Positions 7,626 to 15,705 of a DNA stretch of 46,512 nucleotides are shown here, piece by piece (position 1 is the first letter of the stretch; the number at the start of each line of letters is the position of its first letter). Below the pieces are notes generated by a model. The model ran no database searches, was not told the DNA's origin, and saw only the letters and a program-made list of their open reading frames with translations. Source of the stretch: a bacterium ADurb.Bin243 (lineage in GTDB: Bacteria; Muiribacteriota; UBA9980). Where the stretch lies: NCBI GenBank assembly GCA_002069765.1, contig MWBZ01000026.1, positions 1 to 46,512 of the forward strand. Reading direction: 5' to 3'. Position numbers and translations under genes: made by a program.

Positions 7626-9703
7626 TTAAAACTCGAACGCGCTTTGCAGGTCTTTTTGCCTTATGAACGAAATGCCCGAAAAAGTGCCCGCCGCTATCAT
7701 GTCCTTATAAACGGCAAATGAGGTGACCATGTTGGACATGATCGCGTTTCTGGAGTTGAAATGCCTAAAGCGGCCGCCGCGGCCTCGGTCTATTAAGGCG
7801 AGCCCGCCGTTATACGTTCCTGCGAAAATGAAATCGCCGTGATTAAAAAGCGCGTTGGCGTTTACCATTTTTGAAGGCAGAGTGTTTTTCGCGCCGAACG
7901 GCGTAAATTTTTTAGTCCTGACGTTGAAAAGCGATATGCCCCGATCATAGGTGGCCGCGAGTAAATTATCTGCGCCGTAAGGCGCTATGGCCGTTATCCA
8001 GTTATCGGCTATCGCGGAATTGATCGTAAAATAAGTCTTGAGCTGCCGCGATGAATACTTCATTTCGCCGAAACCCCTGTAAGTGCCGAAATAAATTATA
8101 TCCGCCGCCCGGTCGTAATAAACGCAGTAAACGCGTTTATCTATTATATTCGGGTCCAGGCTTATATTTTCGACGCTCATGTCGGCCTTCAGAACCGATA
8201 TTCCGGCGGAAGTGCCTATGAACGCCCTGTCGGAGGAAACGTGCAGGGCATTTACGCGCGGGCTTTCCAGCTGATTTTTAAGCGGAACCAGGCGGCGCGA
8301 AGAGTAATCGAATACGTCCAGCCCGCTGGTAGAGCCTATTAAAAGGTAATTTCCGAATGCCGCCAGGGCGTTGGTCTGCGCGCCCGAAAGCTTCTGCGCG
8401 CAGAGCGAACCGAAATCCGCCGCGCGCCCGCGGTCGTAAACGAAAACTCCGCCGTCGAACGTGGCGCAGAACAAATAGCCGGCATATTCGCAAAGCGCGG
8501 TTATTTTATCGGAAAAACCGCGCCTGTTTTCCTCGATTATTTGCAGCCGCGAACCGCCGTATTTGAATAATGCGTTTTTTGAAAGAAGATAAAGGCCGTC
8601 CCCGCCGGCTTCGACCTTTTTGATGCCTTCGGCTGCCTTGAGCGAAGCGAGCCTGGATTGCGTTATCAATTTTATAGGAGCGCCGCCGCGGCAGTCGAGC
8701 CTGAATACGCCCGACGCGTAGGTGGAAAAGATTATGGCCGGGTTTCCGTCCGCAGCTGTTTTTCCGCCGCCCGCGCCGGTTATCGAAGTCACGAATATAT
8801 CTTTTAAAACGAGGGCTTTTTCAAAATTAACGGCGCACATTTCAACCCGTTCGAGGCCCGAAGCCCCGCCGAAATAAACGCTGCCGTCCGCGTAAAAAGC
8901 CGCGTCGAACGAAGAAGCCGATTTCTGTAAATAAACCCGCTCTAAATCGTTGGCTTCGAAGCTGTTGACTTTTAAAATAACGCTCCCGCCGGAAAGGGCG
9001 AGCGCCAGATATGTTATATTATCTTTTTCGAATATATCTATGTCGTTTACGTCGTTCGATGGAAGGCCGTGAGAGCGGTCTGATATTTTATAAATCCTGT
9101 TTTTAACGTAAATATAAAGCCCGCCGCCGGCCGTCAGTATGAAAAGCGCGCCGCCCCGAGATTTAAGCTTGTTGATGCCGAAACGGCCCGCCGCGCTGAT
9201 TATTGAAATGCGCCTGATTGACCTGTCGTTTAATTCTATTAAATCTCCGCCCCTGGCGCCGAAATAAAAATTATCGCCGTCGAAGGCCGCCGCGCTTAAC
9301 TCGGCGCCGAAACAGCCGCCGCCGTTTAATGTTTTAAATGCGTTTTCGTATTTGCGCTCTTCGAATAAATTTCCCGCGCCGCCGCTTTCGCCCGCGAATG
9401 CCATGCGCGTTAAGCCTGCGCCGAAATCGCCGGCCGTTACAAGAAGCCCCCCGTCGAGCGTGAAATCGTTTATTACACGGCTGTTGCGAAAGTTTTTAAA
9501 AAGGCTTCCGCCCGCCTCCGAACGGCTGTCTTCCTCTAAAAAAGCGGACGATATGTTTATTTCATCGACCGCTTTATAGCGCAGCTTTACCTCGAGCGTG
9601 CGGGTGTTTTCACTTATCGGCGCCGCCGCCGCGTTATTAAAAATGGCGGGATGTATAATATGATTATAAGATGCTTTAATCCGGAAATATTTTTAAAATT
9701 CAT
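7626..9703 (-). CDS. Secreted beta-propeller (Reg_prop-like) protein, with an apparent frameshift near its start
   Basis: The intact part from the first in-frame ATG (9404) gives 592 residues of repeated blade-like units (for example LLIGSTSGLDVFDY, FIGTSAGISVL and MIAAGTFSGISFI). These resemble two-component-regulator propeller repeats and suggest one or more beta-propellers. The same frame continues upstream, without any ATG, GTG or TTG, through 80 further convincing residues beginning AAAAPISENTRTLEV. An ATG at 9703 in another frame encodes a good signal peptide (MNFKNISGLKHLIIILYIPP). The two frames join if one base is added to the A5 run at 9639-9643 (T5 on the coding strand). So this is either a sequencing/assembly indel or a recent frameshift. 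The product is probably periplasmic or extracellular. Confidence 0.7.
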
Positions 9704-9727
9704 CTTTGAGTTTTTACGAAAAACCGC

Positions 9728-10072
9728 TTATTTATTTTCATCGACATCGGATTCTATCTCGTTTTCCGTTTCGTCGAAAAAACCGCACCCGGAAAGGATA
9801 TCGAACGCGCGCTCAAAATCTTCGGCCGGCACGTAAAGCGCCGGAGGAAACATGCTCACTCCGAAGATGCCCTTCGCGCTGTCGGATTTTTTGATCACTT
9901 CGATATCGTTGTCGTTTAAAAGCCCTTCGGCCATATCGGCCATTATAAGGTCTTTGGCCTTTAAAACCAGGACGTATTCGCGGTCGTTTTCATCCCTGTA
10001 ACGCTCTTCGGCGTTTCTGAGGATTTCGTCCTCGACCTGGTTTTCTATGTCTTCGATCGAGCGTAATCCCAT
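9728..10072 (-). CDS. DUF2007-type small protein
   Basis: The 114-residue acidic soluble protein has a segment (about residues 30-95) in which EYVLVLKAKDLIMADMAEGL is followed by a ligand-pocket-like LYVPAEDFERAFDIL. This is the pattern of DUF2007, a ferredoxin-like fold called a putative signal-transducing protein. Its function is unknown. Its ATG lies 2 bases after the ssb stop, so it is translated from the ssb transcript. Confidence 0.65.
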   Translation of the reverse strand: MGLRSIEDIENQVEDEILRNAEERYRDENDREYVLVLKAKDLIMADMAEGLLNDNDIEVIKKSDSAKGIFGVSMFPPALYVPAEDFERAFDILSGCGFFDETENEIESDVDENK

Positions 10073-10074
10073 CT

Positions 10075-10554
10075 TTAAAACGGTACCTCGTCGTCGCTTC
10101 CGAGATTTTGCATGGAAGCCGCGTATTTATCCATGTCCTGCGAAGAAAAGTCCGCCGCCGGTTCCGGAGCGTAATCGGCGTTCGGTTCGTTGGAAAAAGA
10201 ACGCCCGCCGCCGGCCGATTCATCTTTGGAACCCAGAAATACCATGCTGTTGGCGACTATTTCAGTCACGTAACGCTTGATATTGTCGCGGTCCATATAG
10301 TCACGGTAGGTAATGCGGCCTTCTATAAAGACCTGGCGGCCTTTGCGAAGGTAATTGCCCGCCAGCTGGCCGAGCTTGTCCCATAATATGATCTTATGCC
10401 ATTCGGTTTTTTCTTTGCGGTCGGCGTCTTTTCCGAAAGTTTCGGAAGTGGCGAGGGTTATGGTTGTAACCGTGCGGCCCGTCGGCGTGGAACGCACTTC
10501 GGGGTCTTTGCCCAGGCGCCCGATTAACTGCACTTTATTTAATGATGATGCCAT
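10075..10554 (-). CDS. ssb: Single-stranded DNA-binding protein
   Basis: The start at 10554 has GGAGG six bases upstream and gives a 159-residue protein beginning MASSLNKVQLIGRLGKDPEV, the standard SSB start; the open frame up to 10695 would add an implausible leader and overlap the promoter. The OB fold occupies about residues 5-112 (GRTVTTITLATS, KTEWHKIILWDKLGQ). A flexible linker leads to the acidic tip DDEVPF that recruits partner proteins. It works as a tetramer coating single-stranded DNA in replication and repair. It heads an operon with DUF2007, propeller and transpeptidase genes, not rpsF or rpsR as is common elsewhere. Confidence 0.95.
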   Translation of the reverse strand: MASSLNKVQLIGRLGKDPEVRSTPTGRTVTTITLATSETFGKDADRKEKTEWHKIILWDKLGQLAGNYLRKGRQVFIEGRITYRDYMDRDNIKRYVTEIVANSMVFLGSKDESAGGGRSFSNEPNADYAPEPAADFSSQDMDKYAASMQNLGSDDEVPF

Positions 10555-10587
10555 TTTCGTCCTCCATATAGTTATTAAGGTGAGGCT

Positions 10588-10616
10588 ATTATAACATAAA
10601 CCGTAACAAAAATAAA
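10588..10616 (-). promoter_or_regulatory. Promoter of ssb
   Basis: On the minus strand there is a perfect TATAAT -10 (10588-10593) with a TG extension (TGTTATAAT) and a weak TTTATT at the -35 position, 17 bases away. It lies about 35 bases before the ssb ATG. Confidence 0.5.
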
Positions 10617-10682
10617 GAACATTAAAAAAATGCCGTATTACAGGCTTTTTAAAACTTTTTACGCGGCGCGCGGCCAGCGGAT

Positions 10683-10712
10683 TTGACTTGCGCATTACTT
10701 TTATAGTATAAT
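10683..10712 (+). promoter_or_regulatory. Promoter of the MFS transporter gene
   Basis: A TTGACT -35 (10683-10688), an 18-base spacer and a perfect TATAAT -10 (10707-10712) lie 60-70 bases upstream of the Shine-Dalgarno AAAGGA at 10776-10781. Confidence 0.6.
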
Positions 10713-10789
10713 CGGCATCAACTTATTTATCGTATTAAATGATTAACAACCTCTTGTTTTTTTAATTTTTAGCCGAAAGGACAATAGCT

Positions 10790-12208
10790 ATCAAAACAGA
10801 TATTATACAAAATTATCAGGCGTCCGATTCCGAAAAAAAAGCCGTTCTTATCATGGCGATATCTACGGCCTTCATCAACCCTTTCGTGGGTTCCGCCATT
10901 AACGTGGCGCTTCCGGCCATAGGAAGCGAATTTGCCGCCGACGCCGTTCTTATGAGCTGGGTGGCCATGTCGTATCTTCTCGTTTCGGCCGTTTTAATGG
11001 TGCCTTTCGGCAGGCTCGCCGACATTTACGGACGCAAAAAAATATATCTTACCGGAATAACCTTGTTTACCCTGTCGAACGCGTTTTGCGCGTTTTCAGG
11101 GTCCATCCATTCTTTAATAGCGTTTCGCACCTTTCAGGGCATAAGCTCGTCGATGATTTTTTCCACTTCTATGGCCATTTTAATGTCCGCCTTCCCCGGA
11201 GAAGGCCGCGGCCGCGCGCTCGGCCTTACCGTCGCTTCCACATACACCGGTTTATCCGCGGGGCCTTTCGCCGGCGGGTTCATGACCCAGGCTTTCGGAT
11301 GGCGCAGCATATTCTGGTTTTCTTTCGCCGTAAGCCTGCAGGCGGCCCTGTTGACTTATTACGGAGTAAAATCGGAGCGCAGCGAATCGCACGGCGAACG
11401 CTTCGACTATGCAGGCTCAGCCGTTTTCTCTCTTTCGATGTGCCTTCTTTTATACGGTTTTACAAAACTGCCCACCCCGGCAGGATTTTATATAATCGCG
11501 GCCGGCATGCTGACCGGCTTCGTTTTTATACGCATTGAAACCGTCGTGGATAGCCCCGTTTTGAACGTTAACATTTTTAAAGGCAACCGGCAGTTCGCGC
11601 TGTCGAACCTTGCCGCGCTCATACATTACAGCGCGACTTTCGGCCTCACTTTTCTCCTTAGCCTCTATCTTCAGTATAATAAAGGCATGGCGCCCCGCCA
11701 GGCCGGGGCCGTTTTAATAGCCCAACCGATTATGATGGCCGTTTTCTCGCCCGTGATCGGAAAGCTTTCCGAAAAAATAGAGCCCATGCTTCTGGCTTCC
11801 GCCGGAATCGGGCTCACAGGAATTGGCCTTTTTTTATTCGCTGCTATTTCGGCCGATACTTCGCTTAATATGATAGTTTTGAATTTATTGATGATAGGCT
11901 TCGGGTTCGCGCTGTTTTCATCGCCGAATATCAACGCGGTTATGAGCTCCGTCGAAAAAAGATACTACGGCGTCGCTTCCGGCATTCTTTCCACCATGCG
12001 CTCTACCGGCCAGGCCATGAGCATGGGTATTTCAAGCATGCTCATCGCCCTTTACGTCGGTAAACAACAGATCGGCCCCGCTAACCTGGATAAATTCCTC
12101 GCCTGCTCACGAACGGCTTTTACAATTTTCGCCGTCCTGTGCCTTGCCGGTATGTTCTGCTCGCTCGCGCGCGGAAAAGTTCATAAACAGACAGTAGAGA
12201 ATAAATAA
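10790..12208 (+). CDS. MFS drug exporter, DHA2 (EmrB/QacA) type
   Basis: The protein (451 residues from the ATG at 10853, 472 from 10790) is a 14-helix-type major facilitator. It shows INVALPAIGSEF in helix 1, motif A as GRLADIYGRKK and antiporter motif C as TGLSAGPFAGGF. Such proteins expel drugs or metabolites using the proton gradient. No adaptor (EmrA) gene is adjacent. The start is odd: the ATG at 10853 has no ribosome-binding site and sits inside the conserved N-terminus. The only good Shine-Dalgarno (AAAGGA, ending 10781) points, with 8-base spacing, at an in-frame ATC at 10790, giving a natural lead-in (KTDIIQNYQASDSEKKAV). A non-AUG start is therefore suspected. The gene converges on the next one with a 12-base gap. 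Confidence 0.85.
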   Translation: MKTDIIQNYQASDSEKKAVLIMAISTAFINPFVGSAINVALPAIGSEFAADAVLMSWVAMSYLLVSAVLMVPFGRLADIYGRKKIYLTGITLFTLSNAFCAFSGSIHSLIAFRTFQGISSSMIFSTSMAILMSAFPGEGRGRALGLTVASTYTGLSAGPFAGGFMTQAFGWRSIFWFSFAVSLQAALLTYYGVKSERSESHGERFDYAGSAVFSLSMCLLLYGFTKLPTPAGFYIIAAGMLTGFVFIRIETVVDSPVLNVNIFKGNRQFALSNLAALIHYSATFGLTFLLSLYLQYNKGMAPRQAGAVLIAQPIMMAVFSPVIGKLSEKIEPMLLASAGIGLTGIGLFLFAAISADTSLNMIVLNLLMIGFGFALFSSPNINAVMSSVEKRYYGVASGILSTMRSTGQAMSMGISSMLIALYVGKQQIGPANLDKFLACSRTAFTIFAVLCLAGMFCSLARGKVHKQTVENK

Positions 12209-12220
12209 CAAGTTTTTAGT

Positions 12221-13531
12221 TTAAAGTTTAATGTCCCGGCTGTCTTTAAAACTGCCGCCGTCGTCTATGGCGTTATACCCCGCGCTGTAAAGCGTTATTT
12301 CGCCGGTCTCGCTTTTTTTGTAGATTAACGGTTTGCCCGTGAACGGATCGTTTAATATCCATTCCTTGCTTTTTATTTCCGGAATTCTTTTAAAATCCTC
12401 TATTTTCACGGGGATTTTATCCGCGCCTTCGCCGTCTTTTATGGCGCGCGCGGCTAATTTAATTACGGCGGCGCTCGTAAACGCTCTCTGTGCAGTAAAT
12501 TTATTGTAATATTCCGCGCAGGAAGGGGTTACCCATAAAACCAGCGGGTTGATCTTAGACTGAAGCACGGCCAGAATATAAATCCGCGCTTTATTTATGG
12601 CGCGCTCCGCTTCGTTGAGCTCTTCGAATTTTTTTACGGCCTTGCCGTATTCAAGGCCCGCGGCCGCTATTAAATCGTCCATGATTTTTTTGTACTGCGC
12701 GGCGATATCGCCGTAGTAAAGCTCCGTCCCCTTTATGAACATTATCGTTAAAATGCGCTCCAGGCGTTCCGCTTTGGGGTTGATGCCGTAGAAATTGGCT
12801 TCTATCATTCTCAAGCAGGCCTCTTTTTCATGCTTTATCGTCTTCGCGAAATCGTCGCTCGCGGCTTCGTACCTTATAAGTTTTACGCAAAGCTTATTCA
12901 GGTCTTGCGTTTCGATTTTGACGCCCGAATTCAACAGCTCTTCTATAAGCTTTGTGGCGCGGGCTTTGAATGAATAGGTGAAGATGTTGCAAATCAAAGG
13001 TTTTTCGGAATCAAAGCCGGTCTGAGGCGTCATCGCCATCGATAAAATTGAATTTATCGCCGCTGCGGCCTTTTTTGGTTCGTTATTTTTGATCTTTATT
13101 TTTGCGTAATCCTCGAGTACGCGAGCGATCGTCCTTAAATTTTTAAGCGAATATCCGCGGTTGAATATGATCCTGCTCGAAAGAAGCACCGATTCCAGAG
13201 TATCGCCGACCGCCGAATCCAGCTCTTTGATGAATAAATTTTCGACGGTGTCCATATTGTCTTTTAAATGCGTTTCTTTTATTTTATCGTTGAAGAGCCG
13301 GCCGCCGGTTTCTAATATCCCGGCGAGCTTCGATATATAAATTTCTTCGGTTTTATCGAGTATTATTTTTGGCGCCGTCGCGCTGTAAGAGACGTTGAAA
13401 CTCAAAAAAACCGCGTAAATCAAAACGCTCTGAAACGCCAGAAAGAGAAGGACGCATGTTAATATTACGATATTTTTTACTCTGCCCGCCGCCGGTAAAA
13501 ATACGAATGCCCCGTTTTTATTTATTTTCAT
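12221..13531 (-). CDS. Hypothetical single-pass membrane protein
   Basis: The 436-residue protein has one transmembrane segment (about residues 18-48) and a long, mainly helical extracytoplasmic part. It ends in a small domain containing DPFTGKPLIYK and ITLYSAGYNAIDDGG. That ending resembles a C-terminal motif seen in many exported or membrane proteins of unknown function. I do not recognise the family. It has a strong ribosome site (GAGGGGGG). It is third in the likely operon sigma factor - small membrane protein - this gene, so it may be a target or sensor part of that regulatory unit. Confidence 0.75.
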   Translation of the reverse strand: MKINKNGAFVFLPAAGRVKNIVILTCVLLFLAFQSVLIYAVFLSFNVSYSATAPKIILDKTEEIYISKLAGILETGGRLFNDKIKETHLKDNMDTVENLFIKELDSAVGDTLESVLLSSRIIFNRGYSLKNLRTIARVLEDYAKIKIKNNEPKKAAAAINSILSMAMTPQTGFDSEKPLICNIFTYSFKARATKLIEELLNSGVKIETQDLNKLCVKLIRYEAASDDFAKTIKHEKEACLRMIEANFYGINPKAERLERILTIMFIKGTELYYGDIAAQYKKIMDDLIAAAGLEYGKAVKKFEELNEAERAINKARIYILAVLQSKINPLVLWVTPSCAEYYNKFTAQRAFTSAAVIKLAARAIKDGEGADKIPVKIEDFKRIPEIKSKEWILNDPFTGKPLIYKKSETGEITLYSAGYNAIDDGGSFKDSRDIKL

Positions 13532-13617
13532 ATGCTTTTCCCCCCTCGCTTATTTCTGCTGTTTTTAACTCTTTAACGGATAGCGCCGCCCGGCCGCTCT
13601 TCCGCCCTTTAAAAGCG

Positions 13618-14118
13618 TCACGATAAAATATTGATTTTTTTATTCAGCGCGCCTGATTTAAAGAAAACGCAGCTTAATAAAAACCTTAAAATTATTATTA
13701 AAACGAATATGGCTGCGCCTTCGAGCGCAAAAAACGCCAGAGCGCTCAACGGGTCGAGATATTTGCCCGCCGCCGAATAATTATCGCCCGCATCGCCTTC
13801 CGGTTCGTAAGGCGCGTTGAAATATCCTCCCGGCCCGCCGGAAGATAATTTTTCATTCGCCACCTGCGATATGTTATACGCCATGAAGATTATAAACAAA
13901 ACCAAAAACGCGCTCAGAAAGTAATAGAATGAAACTCCCCTCGAACCCTGAGCGCCGGTTATTCTGGAATATTCTATATTTCTTATGCTTGATATTTCCG
14001 CTTTTTTGTCGGCTTCGGCCTGGGCTGCGAACAGTTTCCCGATTTCGCTTTCAAATTTTTCTTCCCCGCCATCTGCGCCGTATGCCACGCCGCGTTCCTT
14101 ATCGTTGTCCCGGTTCAT
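13618..14118 (-). CDS. Small two-helix membrane protein, candidate anti-sigma factor
   Basis: The 166-residue protein has about 60 charged N-terminal residues, a first transmembrane segment near 64-85, a polar loop rich in Gly/Pro/Tyr, and a second transmembrane segment near 130-155. Its start overlaps the end of the ECF sigma gene by 20 bases, so the two are translationally coupled. That position and topology (cytoplasmic tail before a membrane helix) are those of an anti-sigma factor. No zinc-binding HxxxCxxC motif is present, so it is not a standard ZAS-type anti-sigma. The role is inferred from context only. Confidence 0.65.
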   Translation of the reverse strand: MNRDNDKERGVAYGADGGEEKFESEIGKLFAAQAEADKKAEISSIRNIEYSRITGAQGSRGVSFYYFLSAFLVLFIIFMAYNISQVANEKLSSGGPGGYFNAPYEPEGDAGDNYSAAGKYLDPLSALAFFALEGAAIFVLIIILRFLLSCVFFKSGALNKKINILS

Positions 14119-14665
14119 CGCTCATCACTTCCTTCAACCTTTCCTTCGCCCTGTGGAGCCTCGACATTACCGTTCCCGCCTCTATGCCTGCCGATTCCGC
14201 GATCTCTTCGTAAGAAAAGCCGTTGTAATACCTCAGCGTTATTATCAAACGGTCTTTTTCATCGAGCTTTTTAAGGGATTCGCGAAGCCTGGTCTTATCG
14301 CACGCCTCGCTCGCCCGCTCTATAAATTTGATTTCAGCGTCTTCGGGAGGGTCTATCAGCCTGTATATATTGTTTATGTAATATTTGACCCTTCTGTAAT
14401 ACGAACGCTTATATTCATAAAAACAATTGGCCGCCACTCTGAAAAGCCAGGCTTTTATTTTGAATTCTTCGATTCCGGACTGATTATAAGCTTTTATAAA
14501 AACGTCGTGCGTTAAATCCAGCGCAAGCTCGCAGTCCGCCGACATATTCAATAAGAAATAATAAATGTCCGAATAGTAAAAATTGTAAAGCTCTTCAAAA
14601 CCTTTACCGCGGTCCAATGTATAAGCGTATTTAATTTTGTCGTCCCCGGAAATTTTATCGTTCAT
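14099..14665 (-). CDS. ECF-family RNA polymerase sigma factor
   Basis: The 188-residue protein has sigma region 2 at about 20-85 (ALDLTHDVFIKAY) and region 4 at about 125-185 (KDRLIITLRYYNGFSYEEIA, then GTVMSRLHRAKERL), the two domains of an ECF sigma factor. The ATG follows GGGTGAA. Upstream on the minus strand lies GGAAT, 16 bases, then CGTTA, which fits the -35/-10 layout of ECF-dependent promoters, so autoregulation is plausible. The gene overlaps a membrane protein that is the natural anti-sigma candidate. The signal and regulon are unknown. Confidence 0.9.
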   Translation of the reverse strand: MNDKISGDDKIKYAYTLDRGKGFEELYNFYYSDIYYFLLNMSADCELALDLTHDVFIKAYNQSGIEEFKIKAWLFRVAANCFYEYKRSYYRRVKYYINNIYRLIDPPEDAEIKFIERASEACDKTRLRESLKKLDEKDRLIITLRYYNGFSYEEIAESAGIEAGTVMSRLHRAKERLKEVMSDEPGQR

Positions 14666-14679
14666 CGCTTCACCCGGTA

Positions 14680-14706
14680 ATATAACGGCCGGCGTTTTAA
14701 TTTATT
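14680..14706 (-). promoter_or_regulatory. Possible ECF-type autoregulatory promoter
   Basis: Minus strand: GGAAT, 16 bases, CGTTA, ending about 15 bases before the sigma-factor ATG. The layout matches ECF-sigma promoters (GGAAC..CGTC types) better than sigma-70. Only one instance is seen, so confidence is low. Confidence 0.3.
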
Positions 14707-14750
14707 CCCGATTTTTTTAAATAAATTTATTTTTTATCTTGAATTAAAAT

Positions 14751-14785
14751 AAAAAAAAGGGCTTTGATCTTCAAAACCCTTTTCA
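14751..14785 (-). terminator. Rho-independent terminator of the lipoprotein gene
   Basis: Read on the minus strand, AAAAGGG..TTTG/CAAA..CCCTTTT forms a hairpin followed by a run of eight T, about 45 bases after the lipoprotein stop. Confidence 0.7.
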
Positions 14786-14826
14786 TTTTTATTTTACATT
14801 GCTAAGCTCAATTTTTAAAAACCTTT

Positions 14827-15156
14827 TTACCGCTGAGTGGAATATGTTGAAAAATGGTCCTCTTTGACTATCTGGCCGGTGTCGTAAAGGTATTTTATGG
14901 CCACGCCCTTCGAACGCCACGTCATGGTTTCATATACCCTTCCGGCTTCGATAGCCTGGGTTTTTTCAAAATCATTGCCGTACTTGTCTATATATGAAAT
15001 CACTTCGGGCGCGTTATAACGCTCGGTGAATAAATAATTCGGCGCCGACGACGAAGAATCGCTGGAACCGCTGCAGCCGGCCATCGCAAAAGTGACCAGT
15101 GAAACCGATAGAAAAAGGTAAATGATATGCAATTGTTTAAATTTTAAACTTTTCAT
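14827..15156 (-). CDS. Small lipoprotein of unknown function
   Basis: The 109-residue protein begins with a lysine-containing n-region and a hydrophobic stretch ending in the lipobox-like TFAMAGC (lipidated Cys about residue 28). A Gly/Ser-rich tether and a mature domain of about 70 residues with several Tyr follow. It is predicted to be a lipoprotein in the outer leaflet of the inner membrane or at the outer membrane. I do not recognise the domain. The gene is monocistronic, with its own terminator. Confidence 0.7.
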   Translation of the reverse strand: MKSLKFKQLHIIYLFLSVSLVTFAMAGCSGSSDSSSSAPNYLFTERYNAPEVISYIDKYGNDFEKTQAIEAGRVYETMTWRSKGVAIKYLYDTGQIVKEDHFSTYSTQR

Positions 15157-15220
15157 GTTTTACATATCGGCAATTTTTGTAGATTATTAATATCGGTTTT
15201 ATGATGAAAAAGATATTTCT

Positions 15221-15445
15221 TTTTTTGATAAGGGAAGGCCAGGGGCCAATGGCCCCTGCCTTCCCTTAAAATCCCTTCCAACCCCTGATTAGCCTGACGC
15301 TTTATTTTTGTGAAGTGCCAGCTTTTCTATCGGCGCTTTAATTCTGCTAGGCTCTTTTCTTATGTTGCTATAATTTCTTTTATGCTCAGCTTTTTATTTA
15401 TGTTTTTTTTGCAGACGCGCGCTTCGCTCGCGTCTGCGCTGCAAT
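15221..15445 (+). repeat. Two-hairpin intergenic element, copy E1
   Basis: Hairpin 1 (15230-15267) has 17 base pairs: arms AAGGGAAGGC.AGGGGCC and GGCCCCTGCCTTCCCTT, one bulged C. A pyrimidine-rich spacer leads to hairpin 2 (15411-15437, arms GCAGACGCG and CGCGTCTGC). The same arrangement recurs at 30435-30750. Hairpin 1 is not followed by a T-run, so it is not a simple terminator. With the repeat at 15505-15597 it accounts for most of the gene-free stretch 15157-15705. Confidence 0.7.
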
Positions 15446-15504
15446 AATGGCTTACGGGTTAGTTACCTTAAGGGTTTTATATTTACCTTTCGGTTAATCA
15501 AATA

Positions 15505-15597
15505 GAGCTCGCAGGGCGAGCCCCAGCCTTCACTATCCACTATGCACTATCAACTCTGCACTTCACTGATGCCCTTTCCCATACAAAATGAAAGGGA
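15505..15597 (+). repeat. Dispersed intergenic repeat, copy C (partial)
   Basis: It shares the GCTCGCAGGGCGAGC hairpin (15507-15521), the CACTATYCACT-type microrepeats and the right-hand end (GGG..CATACAAAATGAAAG-like) with copies A and B. The left half of the element is missing or unrecognisable. Confidence 0.65.
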
Positions 15598-15610
15598 ACC
15601 CAAAAAAAAC

Positions 15611-15639
15611 TTTATTAAATAGCTTTTATATGATAGAAT
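15611..15639 (+). promoter_or_regulatory. Weak candidate promoter of hldD
   Basis: TTTATT, a 17-base spacer and TAGAAT lie about 65 bases before the hldD ATG, between the copy C repeat and the gene. The -35 is poor. Confidence 0.3.
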
Positions 15640-15705
15640 AAGCGATGGATTACATAATATTGCGGTTAATTTATAAATGAAATATCAATGATTAGAGGTC
15701 GTTAA

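Noticed and set aside
15230-15267. Strong hairpin as a simple Rho-independent terminator
   Set aside because: No T-run follows on either strand, and copy E1 lies upstream of both neighbouring genes rather than after one.
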